Positions 24,712-34,721 of a stretch of 64,000 nucleotides of DNA are shown piece by piece. Under the pieces are notes generated by a model that was given only the letters and a program-made list of their open reading frames with translations, was not told where the DNA came from and made no database searches. Origin of the DNA: Sinorhizobium sp. BG8 (GTDB taxonomy: Bacteria; Pseudomonadota; Alphaproteobacteria; Rhizobiales; Rhizobiaceae); NCBI RefSeq assembly GCF_016864555.1, contig NZ_CP044011.1, forward strand, positions 1,755,501 to 1,819,500, read 5' to 3'. The translations under genes and the position numbers were made by a program. Every line of letters begins with the position of its first letter. Position 1 is the first letter of the stretch.

Positions 24712-25602
24712 TTAGTCGCAGTAACCTGCCTCCTCGATATCAGAGAGAAGTCCGGGCTGCCGCGGCACCCATCCGAGGAGCGACTGGGTCCGCGCACTCG
24801 ATGCCGGTGCGTCCATTCCGGCGAACGATGCAAACCAAGTGAAGTGCCGGGAGGCCTCTTCCGGCGATATCGCGACAACCGGCACGTTGAGGCCACGGCC
24901 GATCGTGCCGGCGATCTCCTTGAATGGCAGGCCGTCTTCGGCGATCGCGTGATAGGGCCCGCCGTCCGCACCCCTTTCGATCGCCAGCCGGAAGACACGG
25001 GCGGCATCGAGCCGGTGTACGGATGGCCATCGGTTGTGCCCGTCGCCGATATAGGCAGACACACCCCTCTCGCGCGCCATGCGGATCAGGATGGGAACGA
25101 AGCCGCAGTCGCCGGCGCCGTGCACCGACGGCGGCAGGCGCACGGCCGTCGCGCGCACGCCGCGCGCTGCCAATGCGGCCGCGGCCGCTTCCGAGGCACG
25201 GGGATAGGTGACGCTGCTTGGGGGAGGACTGTCTGCCTCGACCGCCATGCGGCCGGGTGCCAGGTGCGCGAGCCCGGACGCGACGAGCAGCGGGCGCTCT
25301 GAACCCTCGAGCGCCGATCCGAGCGCCTCGATCGCGCGCACGTCCTTCCTGCAGTTTGCGGCGAAGTTCGAGAAGTCGTGGTCGAAAGCGGTGTGGATCA
25401 CCCCGTCGGCGGAGTCCGCACCCCGCCGGAGGCTCTCGAGGTCATCGAGATCGCCGCGATGCACGTCGGCACCCACGGCCGCAAGCGCTGCGGCAGACGT
25501 CTCCGATCTCGCGAGCCCGAGCACCTGATGGCCCGCCCTGACCAGGTCCTGGACAACGGCTGAGCCGACGAAACCGGTGGCACCGGTGACAAAGATACGC
25601 AT
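24712..25602 (-). CDS. SDR-family NAD(P)-dependent epimerase/dehydratase-like protein
   Basis: A 296-residue extended or atypical short-chain dehydrogenase. The N-terminal Rossmann motif is [17 protein letters not shown] (GxxGxxG). GDLDDLESL follows, then a modified active site: [13 protein letters not shown] carries the YxxxS pattern where the usual YxxxK is expected. Lys is therefore absent at that position, so it may bind a cofactor without classic epimerase activity, as in some NmrA-like and atypical SDRs. It is transcribed away from the HTH regulator at 25707, the usual layout of a regulator and its target. The substrate cannot be inferred. Confidence 0.85.
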   Translation of the reverse strand: MRIFVTGATGFVGSAVVQDLVRAGHQVLGLARSETSAAALAAVGADVHRGDLDDLESLRRGADSADGVIHTAFDHDFSNFAANCRKDVRAIEALGSALEGSERPLLVASGLAHLAPGRMAVEADSPPPSSVTYPRASEAAAAALAARGVRATAVRLPPSVHGAGDCGFVPILIRMARERGVSAYIGDGHNRWPSVHRLDAARVFRLAIERGADGGPYHAIAEDGLPFKEIAGTIGRGLNVPVVAISPEEASRHFTWFASFAGMDAPASSARTQSLLGWVPRQPGLLSDIEEAGYCD

Positions 25603-25706
25603 GCAGAAGTCTCCGTGATTTTGATGGAGACATTCTCGGCGGAGGCTTTATGCTGGTAAAGTAGTGATCTTATCATGGTATAATCGCTAACAGGATCGGC
25701 GCACCC
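25603..25706 (+). promoter_or_regulatory. divergent promoter region of the SDR/HTH pair
   Basis: A 104-bp gap between divergent genes. A perfect TATAAT lies at 25679-25684, 22 bp before the regulator's ATG at 25707, with no convincing -35 at the usual spacing. The AT-rich block at 25655-25690 is unlike its surroundings and is the likely binding site for the regulator, by analogy with other such pairs. Confidence 0.5.
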
Positions 25707-26522
25707 ATGGCGAATGACAATCCGCTCGGTCTTTATCTCAAGGATCGCCGGGCGAAGCTCGACCCGGCTTCCTTCGGCCTGTCGGGGCGCCGACGCACGC
25801 CGGGTCTGCGCCGCGAAGAAGTCGCCCAGCGCGCCAACATCAGCGCCACCTGGTACACCTGGCTGGAACAGGGACGCGGCGGCGCGCCATCGGCAGCCGT
25901 CCTGGAGCGTATCGCGCGGGCTCTGATGCTGACCGACGCCGAACGCGAGCACCTGTTTCTGGTCGGTCTCGGCCGCCCGCCAGAAGTGCGCTACCAGGTG
26001 GGGGAAGGGGTGACACCGAGGCTGCAGCGCGTGCTCGATGCGCTGGAGTTGAGCCCCGCTCTCGTCAAGACCGCCACCTGGGACGTGGTGGCCTGGAACC
26101 GTGCCGCGTCAATTGTCCTCACCGACTACGGATCGCTGCCCCCGGAAAGACGCAACATCCTGCGCCTCATCTTTCTCGACCCCCGTGTACGGGCCGCCCA
26201 GTTCGACTGGGAGGGCGTTGCCCGCTTCGTCGTTGCCGCTTTCCGCGCTGATGTCGCCCGTGCCGGTGCGACGGCACGGGCAGAGGCCCTCGTGGGGGAG
26301 CTTTGCAGTTCGAGCGAGGATTTCGAGGCGATGTGGCGCGACAACGACGTCCGCAGTTATGGAGAGGGAGTCAAGCATCTCCGCCATCCGGCGGCCGGCC
26401 CGATCGCGTTCGAATACTCGGCCTTCTCCGTAGACGGGCGCCCCGATCTCGGCATGGTCGTCTACAATCCGGCGACCTCGTCCGATGCCGAAAGGGTCCG
26501 CTCCCTGATGGAAGGCTCATAG
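25707..26522 (+). CDS. helix-turn-helix regulator with MmyB-like ligand-binding domain
   Basis: A 271-residue XRE-type regulator: the N-terminal HTH (RRTPGLRREEVAQRANISATWYTWLEQGR at about residues 28-58) is followed by a ligand-binding domain of the MmyB-like kind (VLDALELSPALVKTATWDVVAWNRAAS, then ILRLIFLDPRVR). These proteins typically control the adjacent divergent SDR or oxidoreductase gene and respond to a small hydrophobic ligand. It starts 104 bp from the divergent SDR gene. A lone ORF with no downstream partner in the same direction. Confidence 0.9.
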   Translation: MANDNPLGLYLKDRRAKLDPASFGLSGRRRTPGLRREEVAQRANISATWYTWLEQGRGGAPSAAVLERIARALMLTDAEREHLFLVGLGRPPEVRYQVGEGVTPRLQRVLDALELSPALVKTATWDVVAWNRAASIVLTDYGSLPPERRNILRLIFLDPRVRAAQFDWEGVARFVVAAFRADVARAGATARAEALVGELCSSSEDFEAMWRDNDVRSYGEGVKHLRHPAAGPIAFEYSAFSVDGRPDLGMVVYNPATSSDAERVRSLMEGS

Positions 26523-26581
26523 GGAGCCGGGCACGCGGCCAGGCCCGGTCCGTCGGAGCGTACCAGGCCCGACGGGTGTGC

Positions 26582-27832
26582 TCACTTCTCGAGCGTTGCC
26601 ACCGCCTCGACGTGGGGCGACCAGAGGAACTGGTCGATCGGCGTGACGGAGGTGATCCTGTACCCGGCGTCGACGAGGATGCGAAGGTCCCGCGCCAGCG
26701 TGACGGGGTTACAGGAAACGGCGACGATCTTCTTTACGCCGGAGCGTGCGAGCTCCTTGCACTGGTCCTCGGCGCCGGCGCGGGGTGGGTCGAACACGAC
26801 GGCATCGTAGACCTTGAGTTCGGACGCCATCAGCGGACGGCGAAAGAGGTCGCGCTTCTCCACGCTGACCGGCTTCAGTCCCTGCGTGTTGCGGGCGGCA
26901 TGGTCGAGCGCCTTCAGCGCCTTGTCCTCACCCTCGACCGCGTGCACGCGCGCGCTACGCGCCATGCGCAGGCTGAACGTTCCGGATCCGGCAAAGAGGT
27001 CGGCGACACGCTTTGCCTTGCCGATATGAGCGAGCACGATCTCCGCCATGGCTTCTTCCGCCGGTCTGGTCGCCTGCGTGAAGCTTCCCGGAGGCGGTGA
27101 TACAGGCACTCCGGAAAACTCGATGACCGGCTTCTGCGGCTCGATGAGGATCTCGCCGTCGACGGATACCCGCGCGATACCCCGGAGGCTCAGCACGCAT
27201 TCGGTCACGGCGCGTCTCTGCTTGTCGGCAATCTTGCGCACGCCATCGAATGCGAGGTCGAGGCCGGAAAGCGTCTCCAGCACGGTGATGCGGAACGGCT
27301 CCGCCGAGGTCGCGAGCGCAGTCGCGACCTGCCGGATGGCATCCAGCCGTGACACGATCCCGGCACTGCTGATCGGACACTCCTCGATGGACACGATGTG
27401 GTGGCTGCCTTGCTGGTTGAAGCCGAGCAGCAGGGCCTTTTCGGTCTTGCGGGCCGTAAAGACGACGCGCCGCCTTTCGCCGGGACGTGCGATGACAAGC
27501 GGTGCGATCTCCGGCCCAAGCCCCTTCGACCGCAGGGCATCGGCGACAAGCTCGCGCTTGAAGTCGTGATAGAGGCTGTCCGATGCATGCTGCAGATTGC
27601 AGCCGCCGCAGGTGCCGTTCCTGCCGTCGGGCCCGAAATGCACGCAGACCGGCTCCACGCGTTCCGGCGAGGCGACCGTGGTCGACATCACCGTGCCGTG
27701 GTTCTTGACGCGCGCGATCGCGACCGTTTCGCCGGGCAGCGCGAAAGGAACGTAGACCGGTCCCTCCGCAGTCGCGACTATGCCGTCGCCGCCGCTTCCG
27801 AGCCTGTCGATGGTAACTGTTTGCGTGCTCAT
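26582..27832 (-). CDS. class I SAM-dependent RNA (uracil-C5) methyltransferase, RlmD/RumA-like
   Basis: A 416-residue protein resembling the enzymes that put m5U on 23S rRNA or tRNA. An N-terminal TRAM-like region (MSTQTVTIDRLGSGGDGI) comes first. The iron-sulfur cysteine cluster includes CVHFGPDGRNGTCGGCNLQH. The SAM-binding motif VADLFAGSGTFSLRMAR lies near residue 280, and the catalytic nucleophile Cys in VSCNPVTLARDLRIL. Which RNA position is modified cannot be told. Its ATG at 27832 overlaps the tlyA stop by 4 bp, so tlyA and this gene are an operon of two RNA methyltransferases. Confidence 0.9.
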   Translation of the reverse strand: MSTQTVTIDRLGSGGDGIVATAEGPVYVPFALPGETVAIARVKNHGTVMSTTVASPERVEPVCVHFGPDGRNGTCGGCNLQHASDSLYHDFKRELVADALRSKGLGPEIAPLVIARPGERRRVVFTARKTEKALLLGFNQQGSHHIVSIEECPISSAGIVSRLDAIRQVATALATSAEPFRITVLETLSGLDLAFDGVRKIADKQRRAVTECVLSLRGIARVSVDGEILIEPQKPVIEFSGVPVSPPPGSFTQATRPAEEAMAEIVLAHIGKAKRVADLFAGSGTFSLRMARSARVHAVEGEDKALKALDHAARNTQGLKPVSVEKRDLFRRPLMASELKVYDAVVFDPPRAGAEDQCKELARSGVKKIVAVSCNPVTLARDLRILVDAGYRITSVTPIDQFLWSPHVEAVATLEK

Positions 27833-28581
27833 GGCTTTGTCCCGCCCAAGAGATACTCCACATTGCCGTCGCCGCCAGTGATCGGCGACGGAACGAGCCC
27901 GAGGCTCCGCCAACCCATCTCCTCCACCAGCCATTTCTCCAGCGAGGCGGCGACATCGGGTGCGCTGGCGGGATCCTTGAGCAGTCCGGCCTTGCTGATG
28001 GCGTCGCGTCCGGCTTCGAATTGCGGCTTGACGAGGAGAACGCAGTAAGCTCCCGGCCGCGCAAGGGCGAGGGCCGGCGGCAGCGCCAGCTTCAGCGAGA
28101 TGAACGAAACGTCCGACACGACGGCACCGATCGTTCGTCCGCCAAGGTGGCTCTCGTCCAGCACGCGCGCATTCAGACCCTCCAGGTTGGTCACGCGCGC
28201 GTCGCTGCGAAGCCGGGAGTGCATCTGGTCGTGCCCGACGTCGACGGCAACCACATGATGGGCGCCGCGATTAAGCAGGACCTCCGTGAAGCCGCCGGTC
28301 GAGGCGCCGATGTCGAGACAGTCGAGGTCCTGGGGAGAGAGCCCGAAATGGTCGAGCGCCGCGGCGAGCTTGAGCGCTGCCCGCGAGACATAGGGTTGCG
28401 CAGGGTCGTCTATCGCAAGGGCGACGCCTTCGGCGAAGGAGGCGCTCGGTTTGGTGACGATGTTGCCGTTCACCGATACGGTGCCGCGGGCAATCGCGTC
28501 GCGGGCGCGCGAGCGGCTGGCAACGAGGCCGGCGGTGACCAGAAGCTGGTCGAGGCGAATATGGGGGTTCTCTGAGGACAT
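27829..28581 (-). CDS. tlyA: TlyA family rRNA methyltransferase/hemolysin-like
   Basis: A 250-residue protein with an N-terminal S4 RNA-binding domain (IRLDQLLVTAGLVASRSRARDAI near residue 8, GTVSVNGNI). An FtsJ-like methyltransferase domain follows (LDIGASTGGFTEVLLNRGA near 86, then AVDVGHDQMH). TlyA proteins 2'-O-methylate 16S/23S rRNA in mycobacteria and confer capreomycin sensitivity. In Rhizobiales the target is untested. ATG 28581 is selected because the upstream extension lacks homologue-like sequence. It is translationally coupled to the downstream RumA-like gene. Confidence 0.92.
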   Translation of the reverse strand: MSSENPHIRLDQLLVTAGLVASRSRARDAIARGTVSVNGNIVTKPSASFAEGVALAIDDPAQPYVSRAALKLAAALDHFGLSPQDLDCLDIGASTGGFTEVLLNRGAHHVVAVDVGHDQMHSRLRSDARVTNLEGLNARVLDESHLGGRTIGAVVSDVSFISLKLALPPALALARPGAYCVLLVKPQFEAGRDAISKAGLLKDPASAPDVAASLEKWLVEEMGWRSLGLVPSPITGGDGNVEYLLGGTKP

Positions 28582-29044
28582 GCGCCCGTCATGGCGTGTC
28601 GTACCGACGCTTGCAAGCCGTTTGCGCGAGCGACCGAAAAAATTGCCGGCTGCCCCGCCGCGCCGACGGTGGCTGCGCGGGCCGGGCACACCCCGGTCCA
28701 TCGTCCAGGTGGCTCGTTCTTATGCGGCTTTCCGCCCAGCTCGGCGTTACCCGGTCGGTTGCTGGGGGAGCCTTTGAAATGCTCTGTGAGGGTCGCGGAA
28801 TCTCGTTGAAATTGCCGTTAACAAACCTATCGAAAGCATTAGTTGTATTGTGCTTTTTGCCTCTCTTCCCAGATTGGTGGAATCAATATTCACAAAGTCT
28901 TAAATGGCGAACGATAGGTTAACGACGATTTCGCCTGCATGAAGCAGGACGGGCAATTGGCCGCGCCGCGCGCCGCCTGAAGCCTAGTCTCCCCTCATTG
29001 TCCTGTCCTCGAAACCGGCCCCTCCGGCGCCGGAGGAGTATTGC
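28582..29044. other. 463-bp intergenic region between tlyA and the chemoreceptor
   Basis: Divergent region carrying the promoters of tlyA (minus) and the chemoreceptor (plus). It contains the long-range inverted repeat at 28816-28924. The part from 28800 to 28990 is clearly AT-richer than the flanks. No small protein or RNA gene could be supported. Confidence 0.45.
28816..28924. repeat. interrupted inverted repeat upstream of the chemoreceptor gene
   Basis: AACCTATCG (28824-28832) is matched perfectly by CGATAGGTT (28912-28920). The match extends with a small bulge to CGTTAAC on one side and GTTAACG on the other. The arms enclose about 80 bp of AT-rich sequence. It could be a small palindromic element or an operator pair. 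Confidence 0.5.
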
Positions 29045-31258
29045 ATGCTCACACTCAAGCTTTCACACAAGGTCGGCCTGCTGGTTCCACTGGCGGTCAC
29101 CGGCATTCTCACAATCGTGGGCATCTTCACCGTTCAGAAGGGACTGGAGGCGGACTATCGCAGCCAGGAGCAGATCCTCATCGATGCTGACAGAACCTTG
29201 CTGGTTCTCGAGGCCGGCTTCCTGCGCGAGCGCCGCGCCGAGAAGGACTTCCTGCTCCGCCGCGCCGAGTCCGACGCCGAGAAGCATGCGGCGATTTCCG
29301 CCGATGCCCACAATGCCATCGAAGAGTTGGGCAGGCTTATCGAAGACCCCGGCGAGCGCGAAATGCTCGAAACGATTTCCAAGGGGCACGATCTCTACCT
29401 CAAGGAGTTCGCGGCGCTTGCGGACGTTAACCGCACGCTCGGCCTCGACCCGTCGCAGGGCAGGGAAGGCGCGATGCGTTCCGCGGTCCATTCGATCGAG
29501 GAGCTTCTGAAGACGGTCGCCGATCGCGAGTTGCAGGTGAGCATGCTGAAGATGCGCCGGCACGAAAAGGATTTCATCGCCCGACGCGACCCGACATACG
29601 TCGATGCGTTCCTCGCGGAGGCAAAGACATTCGCGGGCTTCCCGCCCGCACGCTTCGGCAGCGCCGAGGCCCATGCCGAAATCATCGACGCCCTCGGCGC
29701 ATACACGACTGCCTTCCAGGAATATGCCGAGGCTGCACAGTCGGAAATCGCCCTTCGCTCGAAGGTAGCCGAAACCTTTGCTTCCGTAGAGCCCGTATTC
29801 GAAGCCCTGTCAAAGCAGTTCCAGGCACAGAAGGCGAAAGCCGAAGCCGAGGGCGCCGAGGCGATGGCGACACTTGAGGACGTGGGCATCGGCGCGATCG
29901 CGGCGGCCATCCTCATCCTCGCCATGACGGTCTACCTCGTAGGCCGGTCGATCTCGCGGCCGATCAACGCGACAACCCACGCCATGTCGAAGCTTGCTGG
30001 CGGAGACGTGGAATCGGGCATTCCCTTTGTCGGACGCCAGGATGAGATCGGCGAGATGGCTGCGGCCGTCGAGGTCTTCCGCCAGGCCGCGATCACGAAC
30101 CGGCGGCTGGAAGCGGAAGCCGAAGCCAACCGCGCCCGGGCCGAAAGAGATCGGATCCGTCTCCAGCAGGAAGCGGAAGCCGCTGCCCAGGCACGCCTCC
30201 AGGAGGCAACTTCCGGCCTCGCTTCGGGACTGCGCCGTCTTGCCGGTGGCGATCTCACCTTCCAACTGACCGAGCCTTTTGCGCCCGATTTCGAACAGCT
30301 TCGCCACGATCTCAATGCGGCAGTCGACCAGCTCGGCAGGACCCTTGCCTCCGTCGCCGCCGCAACCGCGTCCATCGACAGCGGTTCTCGGGAGATCAGC
30401 CGGAGCGCCGACGATCTTTCCCGCCGGACGGAGCAGCAGGCTGCCTCGCTCGAGGAAACTGCCGCCGCCATGGACGAGATCACCGTCAACGTCTCCAATT
30501 CGTCCCAGCGGGCGGACGAGGCCCGTATCATCGCCGGCCAGGCCGATAGCAGTGCGGCGCAATCCGGCGGCGTTGTCGCCAATGCGGTGCAGGCCATGCA
30601 GAGGATCGAGGAGTCTTCCGGCCAGATCTCGAACATCATCGGTGTCATCGACGAGATTGCCTTCCAGACCAACCTCTTGGCGCTCAATGCAGGCGTGGAA
30701 GCCGCCCGCGCCGGCGAGGCGGGCAAGGGCTTCGCGGTCGTGGCCCAGGAGGTTCGCGAGCTTGCGCAGCGTTCCGCTCAGGCCGCCAAGGAGATCAAGG
30801 ACCTCATCCGCAAGTCCGCGGACGAAGTCGACAGTGGCGTCCGGCTCGTCAGCGAGACCGGCGAGGCGCTCGGTGCGATCGGAAAGTACATCGTCACCAT
30901 CAACCAGCACATGGAGGCCATCGCCACCTCTGCCCGCGAACAGTCCGCAGGGCTCGGCGAGGTCAACACGGCCGTCAACCAGATGGATCAGGTAACGCAG
31001 AAGAACGCTGCCATGGTCGAGGAAGCGAATGCGGCAGCTGCGACGCTGGCAAGCGAGGCAGGGCGGCTGCGCGAGCTCGTCAATGGCTTCCAGCTGCCGG
31101 GTCAAAAGCCCGCCATGACGGCGGATCCCGTCCAGCAGCTTCGCGCAATGGGCCGCACCATGGCCGCCGCACCGCAGCCCTCCTATCGTCCGGCAAGGGT
31201 CGCCCGTTCCGGCGGACAGGCCGCAGCGGTCGCGAAGGACACCTGGGAGGATTTCTGA
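29045..31258 (+). CDS. methyl-accepting chemotaxis protein with HBM-like sensor
   Basis: A 737-residue membrane chemoreceptor. TM1 spans about residues 10-30 and TM2 about 281-301. The periplasmic part between them is all-helical and contains the duplicated RRxEKDF pattern at 63-69 and 171-177, typical of helical bimodular (HBM) sensors. A HAMP domain follows ([21 protein letters not shown]), then a long coiled coil rich in Glu/Ala/Arg and the signalling tip [23 protein letters not shown]. The C-terminus ends DTWEDF, a CheR/CheB-docking-like pentapeptide. The ligand is unknown; HBM sensors in Pseudomonas bind TCA intermediates or benzoate. It stands between tlyA and DUF4424/dxs. Confidence 0.94.
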   Translation: MLTLKLSHKVGLLVPLAVTGILTIVGIFTVQKGLEADYRSQEQILIDADRTLLVLEAGFLRERRAEKDFLLRRAESDAEKHAAISADAHNAIEELGRLIEDPGEREMLETISKGHDLYLKEFAALADVNRTLGLDPSQGREGAMRSAVHSIEELLKTVADRELQVSMLKMRRHEKDFIARRDPTYVDAFLAEAKTFAGFPPARFGSAEAHAEIIDALGAYTTAFQEYAEAAQSEIALRSKVAETFASVEPVFEALSKQFQAQKAKAEAEGAEAMATLEDVGIGAIAAAILILAMTVYLVGRSISRPINATTHAMSKLAGGDVESGIPFVGRQDEIGEMAAAVEVFRQAAITNRRLEAEAEANRARAERDRIRLQQEAEAAAQARLQEATSGLASGLRRLAGGDLTFQLTEPFAPDFEQLRHDLNAAVDQLGRTLASVAAATASIDSGSREISRSADDLSRRTEQQAASLEETAAAMDEITVNVSNSSQRADEARIIAGQADSSAAQSGGVVANAVQAMQRIEESSGQISNIIGVIDEIAFQTNLLALNAGVEAARAGEAGKGFAVVAQEVRELAQRSAQAAKEIKDLIRKSADEVDSGVRLVSETGEALGAIGKYIVTINQHMEAIATSAREQSAGLGEVNTAVNQMDQVTQKNAAMVEEANAAAATLASEAGRLRELVNGFQLPGQKPAMTADPVQQLRAMGRTMAAAPQPSYRPARVARSGGQAAAVAKDTWEDF

Positions 31259-31548
31259 GACCCAGTTCAGCCTGCCGGATCCCGACCTTGAGCCGGGGTC
31301 CGCCAGCGTCGCCTTTGTGAAGTAAGAAACTTTCGCTTTCACAGAGGCTTACGCGAGTGAGTTACCGCATCAGGTCCGGCATGAACTCTCCTGTCGGAGA
31401 GTACCTCGCAAGGATGTCCAACGGCAATCGAAGGGTGCGCGCGGTAACGCGGGCACCCTTTTGAGTGTAGAGATTGCTTGTTGAACTCCGGGAATTCCGC
31501 TTTGATCGAGGTTCGGGATCGAGGTTTCCCGTTCGCTGGGGAGAGGCG

Positions 31549-32556
31549 ATGAGACACGCGCTTTCAATTGCAGTGCTGGCCATGGTACTCGGCTCCGTGC
31601 CCGCCCATGCGAATGACACCATGGCCGAACTGCGCACCGGTGGGCTCACCTTCGTGCGCACGCCGGACATCGAGATGCTGAGCGAGGATCTCTTCATTTC
31701 GCCGGAAGAGATCCGCGTCGAATACGTCTTCCGCAACACCTCCTCGCACGACGTGAAAGGGCTCGTGGCGTTCCCCATGCCGGACATCGGCGGTGATCCC
31801 TATGCCAACGTCGCGATGGGCGATGTCGAGGCGGACAACTATCTCTCCTTCACCGCCGCGCAGGACGGTCAGGCCGTGGCAGTCGCCCTCGACCAGCACG
31901 CCTTTGCCGCAAGCCTCGATGTGACTGGTGTGCTCAAGGAGCGGGGCATCTCGCTCCTGCCGTACTCCAGGGCGGCAAGGGAGGGACTGGCAGGGCTTCC
32001 GGCCGAAGTGGTCGCGGACTGGGTCTCGCGGGGGATCGTCTTCGTGGATCGCTACGACGATGACGGCACGGGCATGAAGGACCACGTCACGCCGCTCTGG
32101 ACGCTCAAATCCACCTACTGGTGGAACACGGTCTTTCCGGCGGGCAGGGAGGTCCGTGTCACCCATCGCTACGCACCGAGCGTCGGCGGCACTATCGGCA
32201 TCAGCTTTCTCGAGGACGGCAAGGCCAGGGGCGAGCGCCTGGACGACTACCGCAGGCGCTATTGCATCGATGAGCCAATCATTCGCCGCGCGGTGCAATC
32301 GGCCGCGGCAATGGCGGCCAACAGGCCCTATCTCTCCGAAAGCTGGATTTCCTACGTTCTGACGACGGGTGCCAACTGGGGCGGGCCGATCGGAAGCTTC
32401 AGGCTTACCATCGACAAGGGCCGGCCGGAGAACCTCGTCAGCTTCTGTGGAGAAGGGGTGCGCAAAATCGGCCCGACGACATTCGAGATGCGCGCAACCG
32501 ACTTCATTCCGCAGAAGGACATCGACATCCTCCTGCTGCGTCCCTCCGGTCCCTGA
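31549..32556 (+). CDS. DUF4424 family exported protein
   Basis: A 335-residue protein with a Sec signal peptide (MRHALSIAVLAMVLGSVPAHA). The mature region resembles DUF4424, a periplasmic or secreted family of alphaproteobacteria with unknown function: AELRTGGLTFVRTPDIEMLSEDL near residue 27, then VEYVFRNTSSHDVKGLVAFPMPDI. ATG 31549 is preferred because it begins the signal peptide and follows a GGGGAGAGG site, whereas ATG/alternative starts further upstream add no recognisable sequence. It is convergent with dxs. Confidence 0.8.
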   Translation: MRHALSIAVLAMVLGSVPAHANDTMAELRTGGLTFVRTPDIEMLSEDLFISPEEIRVEYVFRNTSSHDVKGLVAFPMPDIGGDPYANVAMGDVEADNYLSFTAAQDGQAVAVALDQHAFAASLDVTGVLKERGISLLPYSRAAREGLAGLPAEVVADWVSRGIVFVDRYDDDGTGMKDHVTPLWTLKSTYWWNTVFPAGREVRVTHRYAPSVGGTIGISFLEDGKARGERLDDYRRRYCIDEPIIRRAVQSAAAMAANRPYLSESWISYVLTTGANWGGPIGSFRLTIDKGRPENLVSFCGEGVRKIGPTTFEMRATDFIPQKDIDILLLRPSGP

Positions 32557-32605
32557 CGCGCGCCCGGAAGGCCAGGGTCAGACGATCGTCAGATGGTTCG
32601 GGTTC

Positions 32606-34525
32606 TCAGCCCGCCACGCCCACGCCAATCGCCTTCTGGCCCAGCGCCTTGAACACCGTCTCCACGATGCCCGCGCGGTCTAGGCCCGCCTTGGCATACA
32701 TGGTCTCCGGCTTCGCCTGCTCCATCCATACGTCGGGCAGAACGAGCGGGCGAACCTTCAGGCCATTGTCGAGCAGGCCCTCGAGAGCGAGGAACTGCAG
32801 TACGTGGCTCGCGAAGCCGCCGACGGCGCCTTCCTCGATCGTCACGATCACCTCGTGATGGCGCGCAAGCTGGCGGATGAGGTCATGGTCGAGCGGCTTG
32901 GCGAACCGTGCATCCGCGACGGTCGTGGACAGTCCTGCAGCGTCGAGTTCCTCTGCAGCCAGCAGACACTCGGAAAGGCGCGTGCCGAAGGAAAGCAGCG
33001 CCACCTTGGAGCCCTGCTTCACCACACGGCCCTTGCCGATCTCCAGGATCTGCCCGCGCTCGGGCAGTTCGACACCGACGCCTTCGCCACGCGGGTAGCG
33101 GAAGGAGATCGGGCCCGCATCGTACGCGGCGGCGGTACGAACCATGTGCTTGAGCTCCGCCTCGTCGGCGGCAGCCATCACCACGAAGCCGGGAAGCGTG
33201 GCGAGGTAGGTCGTGTCGAACGACCCGGCGTGGGTCGGCCCATCCGCACCCACGAAGCCCGCGCGATCGATCGGGAAGCGTACCGGTAGTCCCTGGATCG
33301 CCACGTCGTGCACAACCTGGTCGTAGGCGCGCTGCAGGAATGTGGAATAGAGCGCAGCGAACGGCTTGTAGCCCTCGGCGGCAAGCCCGGCTGCGAAGGT
33401 CACGGCGTGCTGCTCGGCGATCCCGACGTCGAAGAGGCGCTCGGGATAGACGTGCGCGAACTTGTCGAGGCCCGTGCCGGACGGCATGGCGGCAGTGATG
33501 CCGATGATCTTGTCGTCGAAACCCGCTTCCTGGACCAGCGCGTCTGCGAAGACCGAGGTGTAGGCCGGCGCGTTGGGCTTGGCCTTGGTCTGGGCTCCCG
33601 TGATGACGTCGAACTTGTTGACGCCGTGATATTTGTCGGCAGCGGCCTCCGCGGGCGCGTATCCCTTGCCCTTCTGCGTCACCACATGGATCAGCACGGG
33701 ACCGTTGGAATTGTCCCGCACGTTGCGCAGCACCGGAAGCAGATGGTCGAAGGAATGACCGTCGATCGGGCCGATATGATAGAAGCCCATCTCTTCGAAC
33801 AGCGTGCCGCCGGTCACGTAGCCGCGGGCATGCTCTACGGCACGGGTGATCGCGCGGTCGACGTTCTTGCCGAGATAGGCAGTCAGCTTCTTTCCGAGGT
33901 CGCGGAAGCCCATGTAGGTCCGGCCGGAGGCGAGCCGCGCCAGATAGGCGCTCATGGCGCCCGTCGGGGGAGCGATCGACATGTCATTGTCATTGAGGAT
34001 GACGATCAGCCGCGCGTCGAGTGCGCCTGCATTGTTCAGTGCCTCGTAGGCCATGCCGGCAGACATCGCCCCGTCACCGATGACGGCGATGACGTTACGC
34101 GGCGTGGCCGAAAGATCGGCGGCCACTGCCATTCCGAGACCGGCGGAGATCGAGGTTGAAGAGTGGGCGGCGCCGAACGGGTCGTACTCGCTCTCGGCAC
34201 GCCGGGTGAAGCCGGAAAGGCCATCTTCCTGGCGCAGCGTGCGGATGCGGTCGCGCCGTCCCGTCAGGATCTTGTGCGGGTAGCACTGGTGCCCCACGTC
34301 GAAGATCAGCCGGTCGTGCGGCGTATTGAAAACCTTGTGGATGGCGATCGTCAGTTCCACGACTCCGAGCCCGGCGCCGAGATGCCCGCCGGTCCGCGAA
34401 ACCGCATCGATCATCTCCGAGCGCAGTTCAGCGGCGAGCTGCGGCATCTCGCGATCGTCCAGATTCTTCAAATCGGCAGGGAAAACCACCTGGTCGAGCA
34501 AGGGGGTGGATGGCAGTTGTGTCAC
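32606..34525 (-). CDS. dxs: 1-deoxy-D-xylulose-5-phosphate synthase
   Basis: A thiamin-diphosphate transketolase-like enzyme that condenses pyruvate and glyceraldehyde-3-phosphate into DXP, the entry step of the MEP isoprenoid path and a precursor for thiamin and pyridoxal. The 639-residue protein shows the ThDP motif [18 protein letters not shown] near residue 152, the PLN-type substrate region, and [19 protein letters not shown] near 420 in the second domain. Length and order fit Dxs. The pathway product ends at IspH, whose gene begins at the other end of the window. Confidence 0.97.
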   Translation of the reverse strand: MTQLPSTPLLDQVVFPADLKNLDDREMPQLAAELRSEMIDAVSRTGGHLGAGLGVVELTIAIHKVFNTPHDRLIFDVGHQCYPHKILTGRRDRIRTLRQEDGLSGFTRRAESEYDPFGAAHSSTSISAGLGMAVAADLSATPRNVIAVIGDGAMSAGMAYEALNNAGALDARLIVILNDNDMSIAPPTGAMSAYLARLASGRTYMGFRDLGKKLTAYLGKNVDRAITRAVEHARGYVTGGTLFEEMGFYHIGPIDGHSFDHLLPVLRNVRDNSNGPVLIHVVTQKGKGYAPAEAAADKYHGVNKFDVITGAQTKAKPNAPAYTSVFADALVQEAGFDDKIIGITAAMPSGTGLDKFAHVYPERLFDVGIAEQHAVTFAAGLAAEGYKPFAALYSTFLQRAYDQVVHDVAIQGLPVRFPIDRAGFVGADGPTHAGSFDTTYLATLPGFVVMAAADEAELKHMVRTAAAYDAGPISFRYPRGEGVGVELPERGQILEIGKGRVVKQGSKVALLSFGTRLSECLLAAEELDAAGLSTTVADARFAKPLDHDLIRQLARHHEVIVTIEEGAVGGFASHVLQFLALEGLLDNGLKVRPLVLPDVWMEQAKPETMYAKAGLDRAGIVETVFKALGQKAIGVGVAG

Positions 34526-34721
34526 TCTCGATGCCTCTTCTACGCGCCGTCAGGCAATGTGCGGCATGCGGGCTGTTTCTTTCGGGGTATTAACTTCAAT
34601 GAAGAAGCGCTGTGTCTTTTACAAGCGTTTGTGACAATTTAGTGCGTATCGCGTCGAATTGAAGCGCTTGTGTAACTTTCTTCCCCTGACAAATTGGAAG
34701 AAAAGCAGCCGTCTTGCCGCT

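Noticed and set aside
26523-26581. Hairpin CCGTCGG / CCGACGG as terminator between convergent genes
   Set aside because: A 7-bp stem with a 12-nt loop and no T tract; it could be chance in GC-rich DNA, so it is not listed as a feature.
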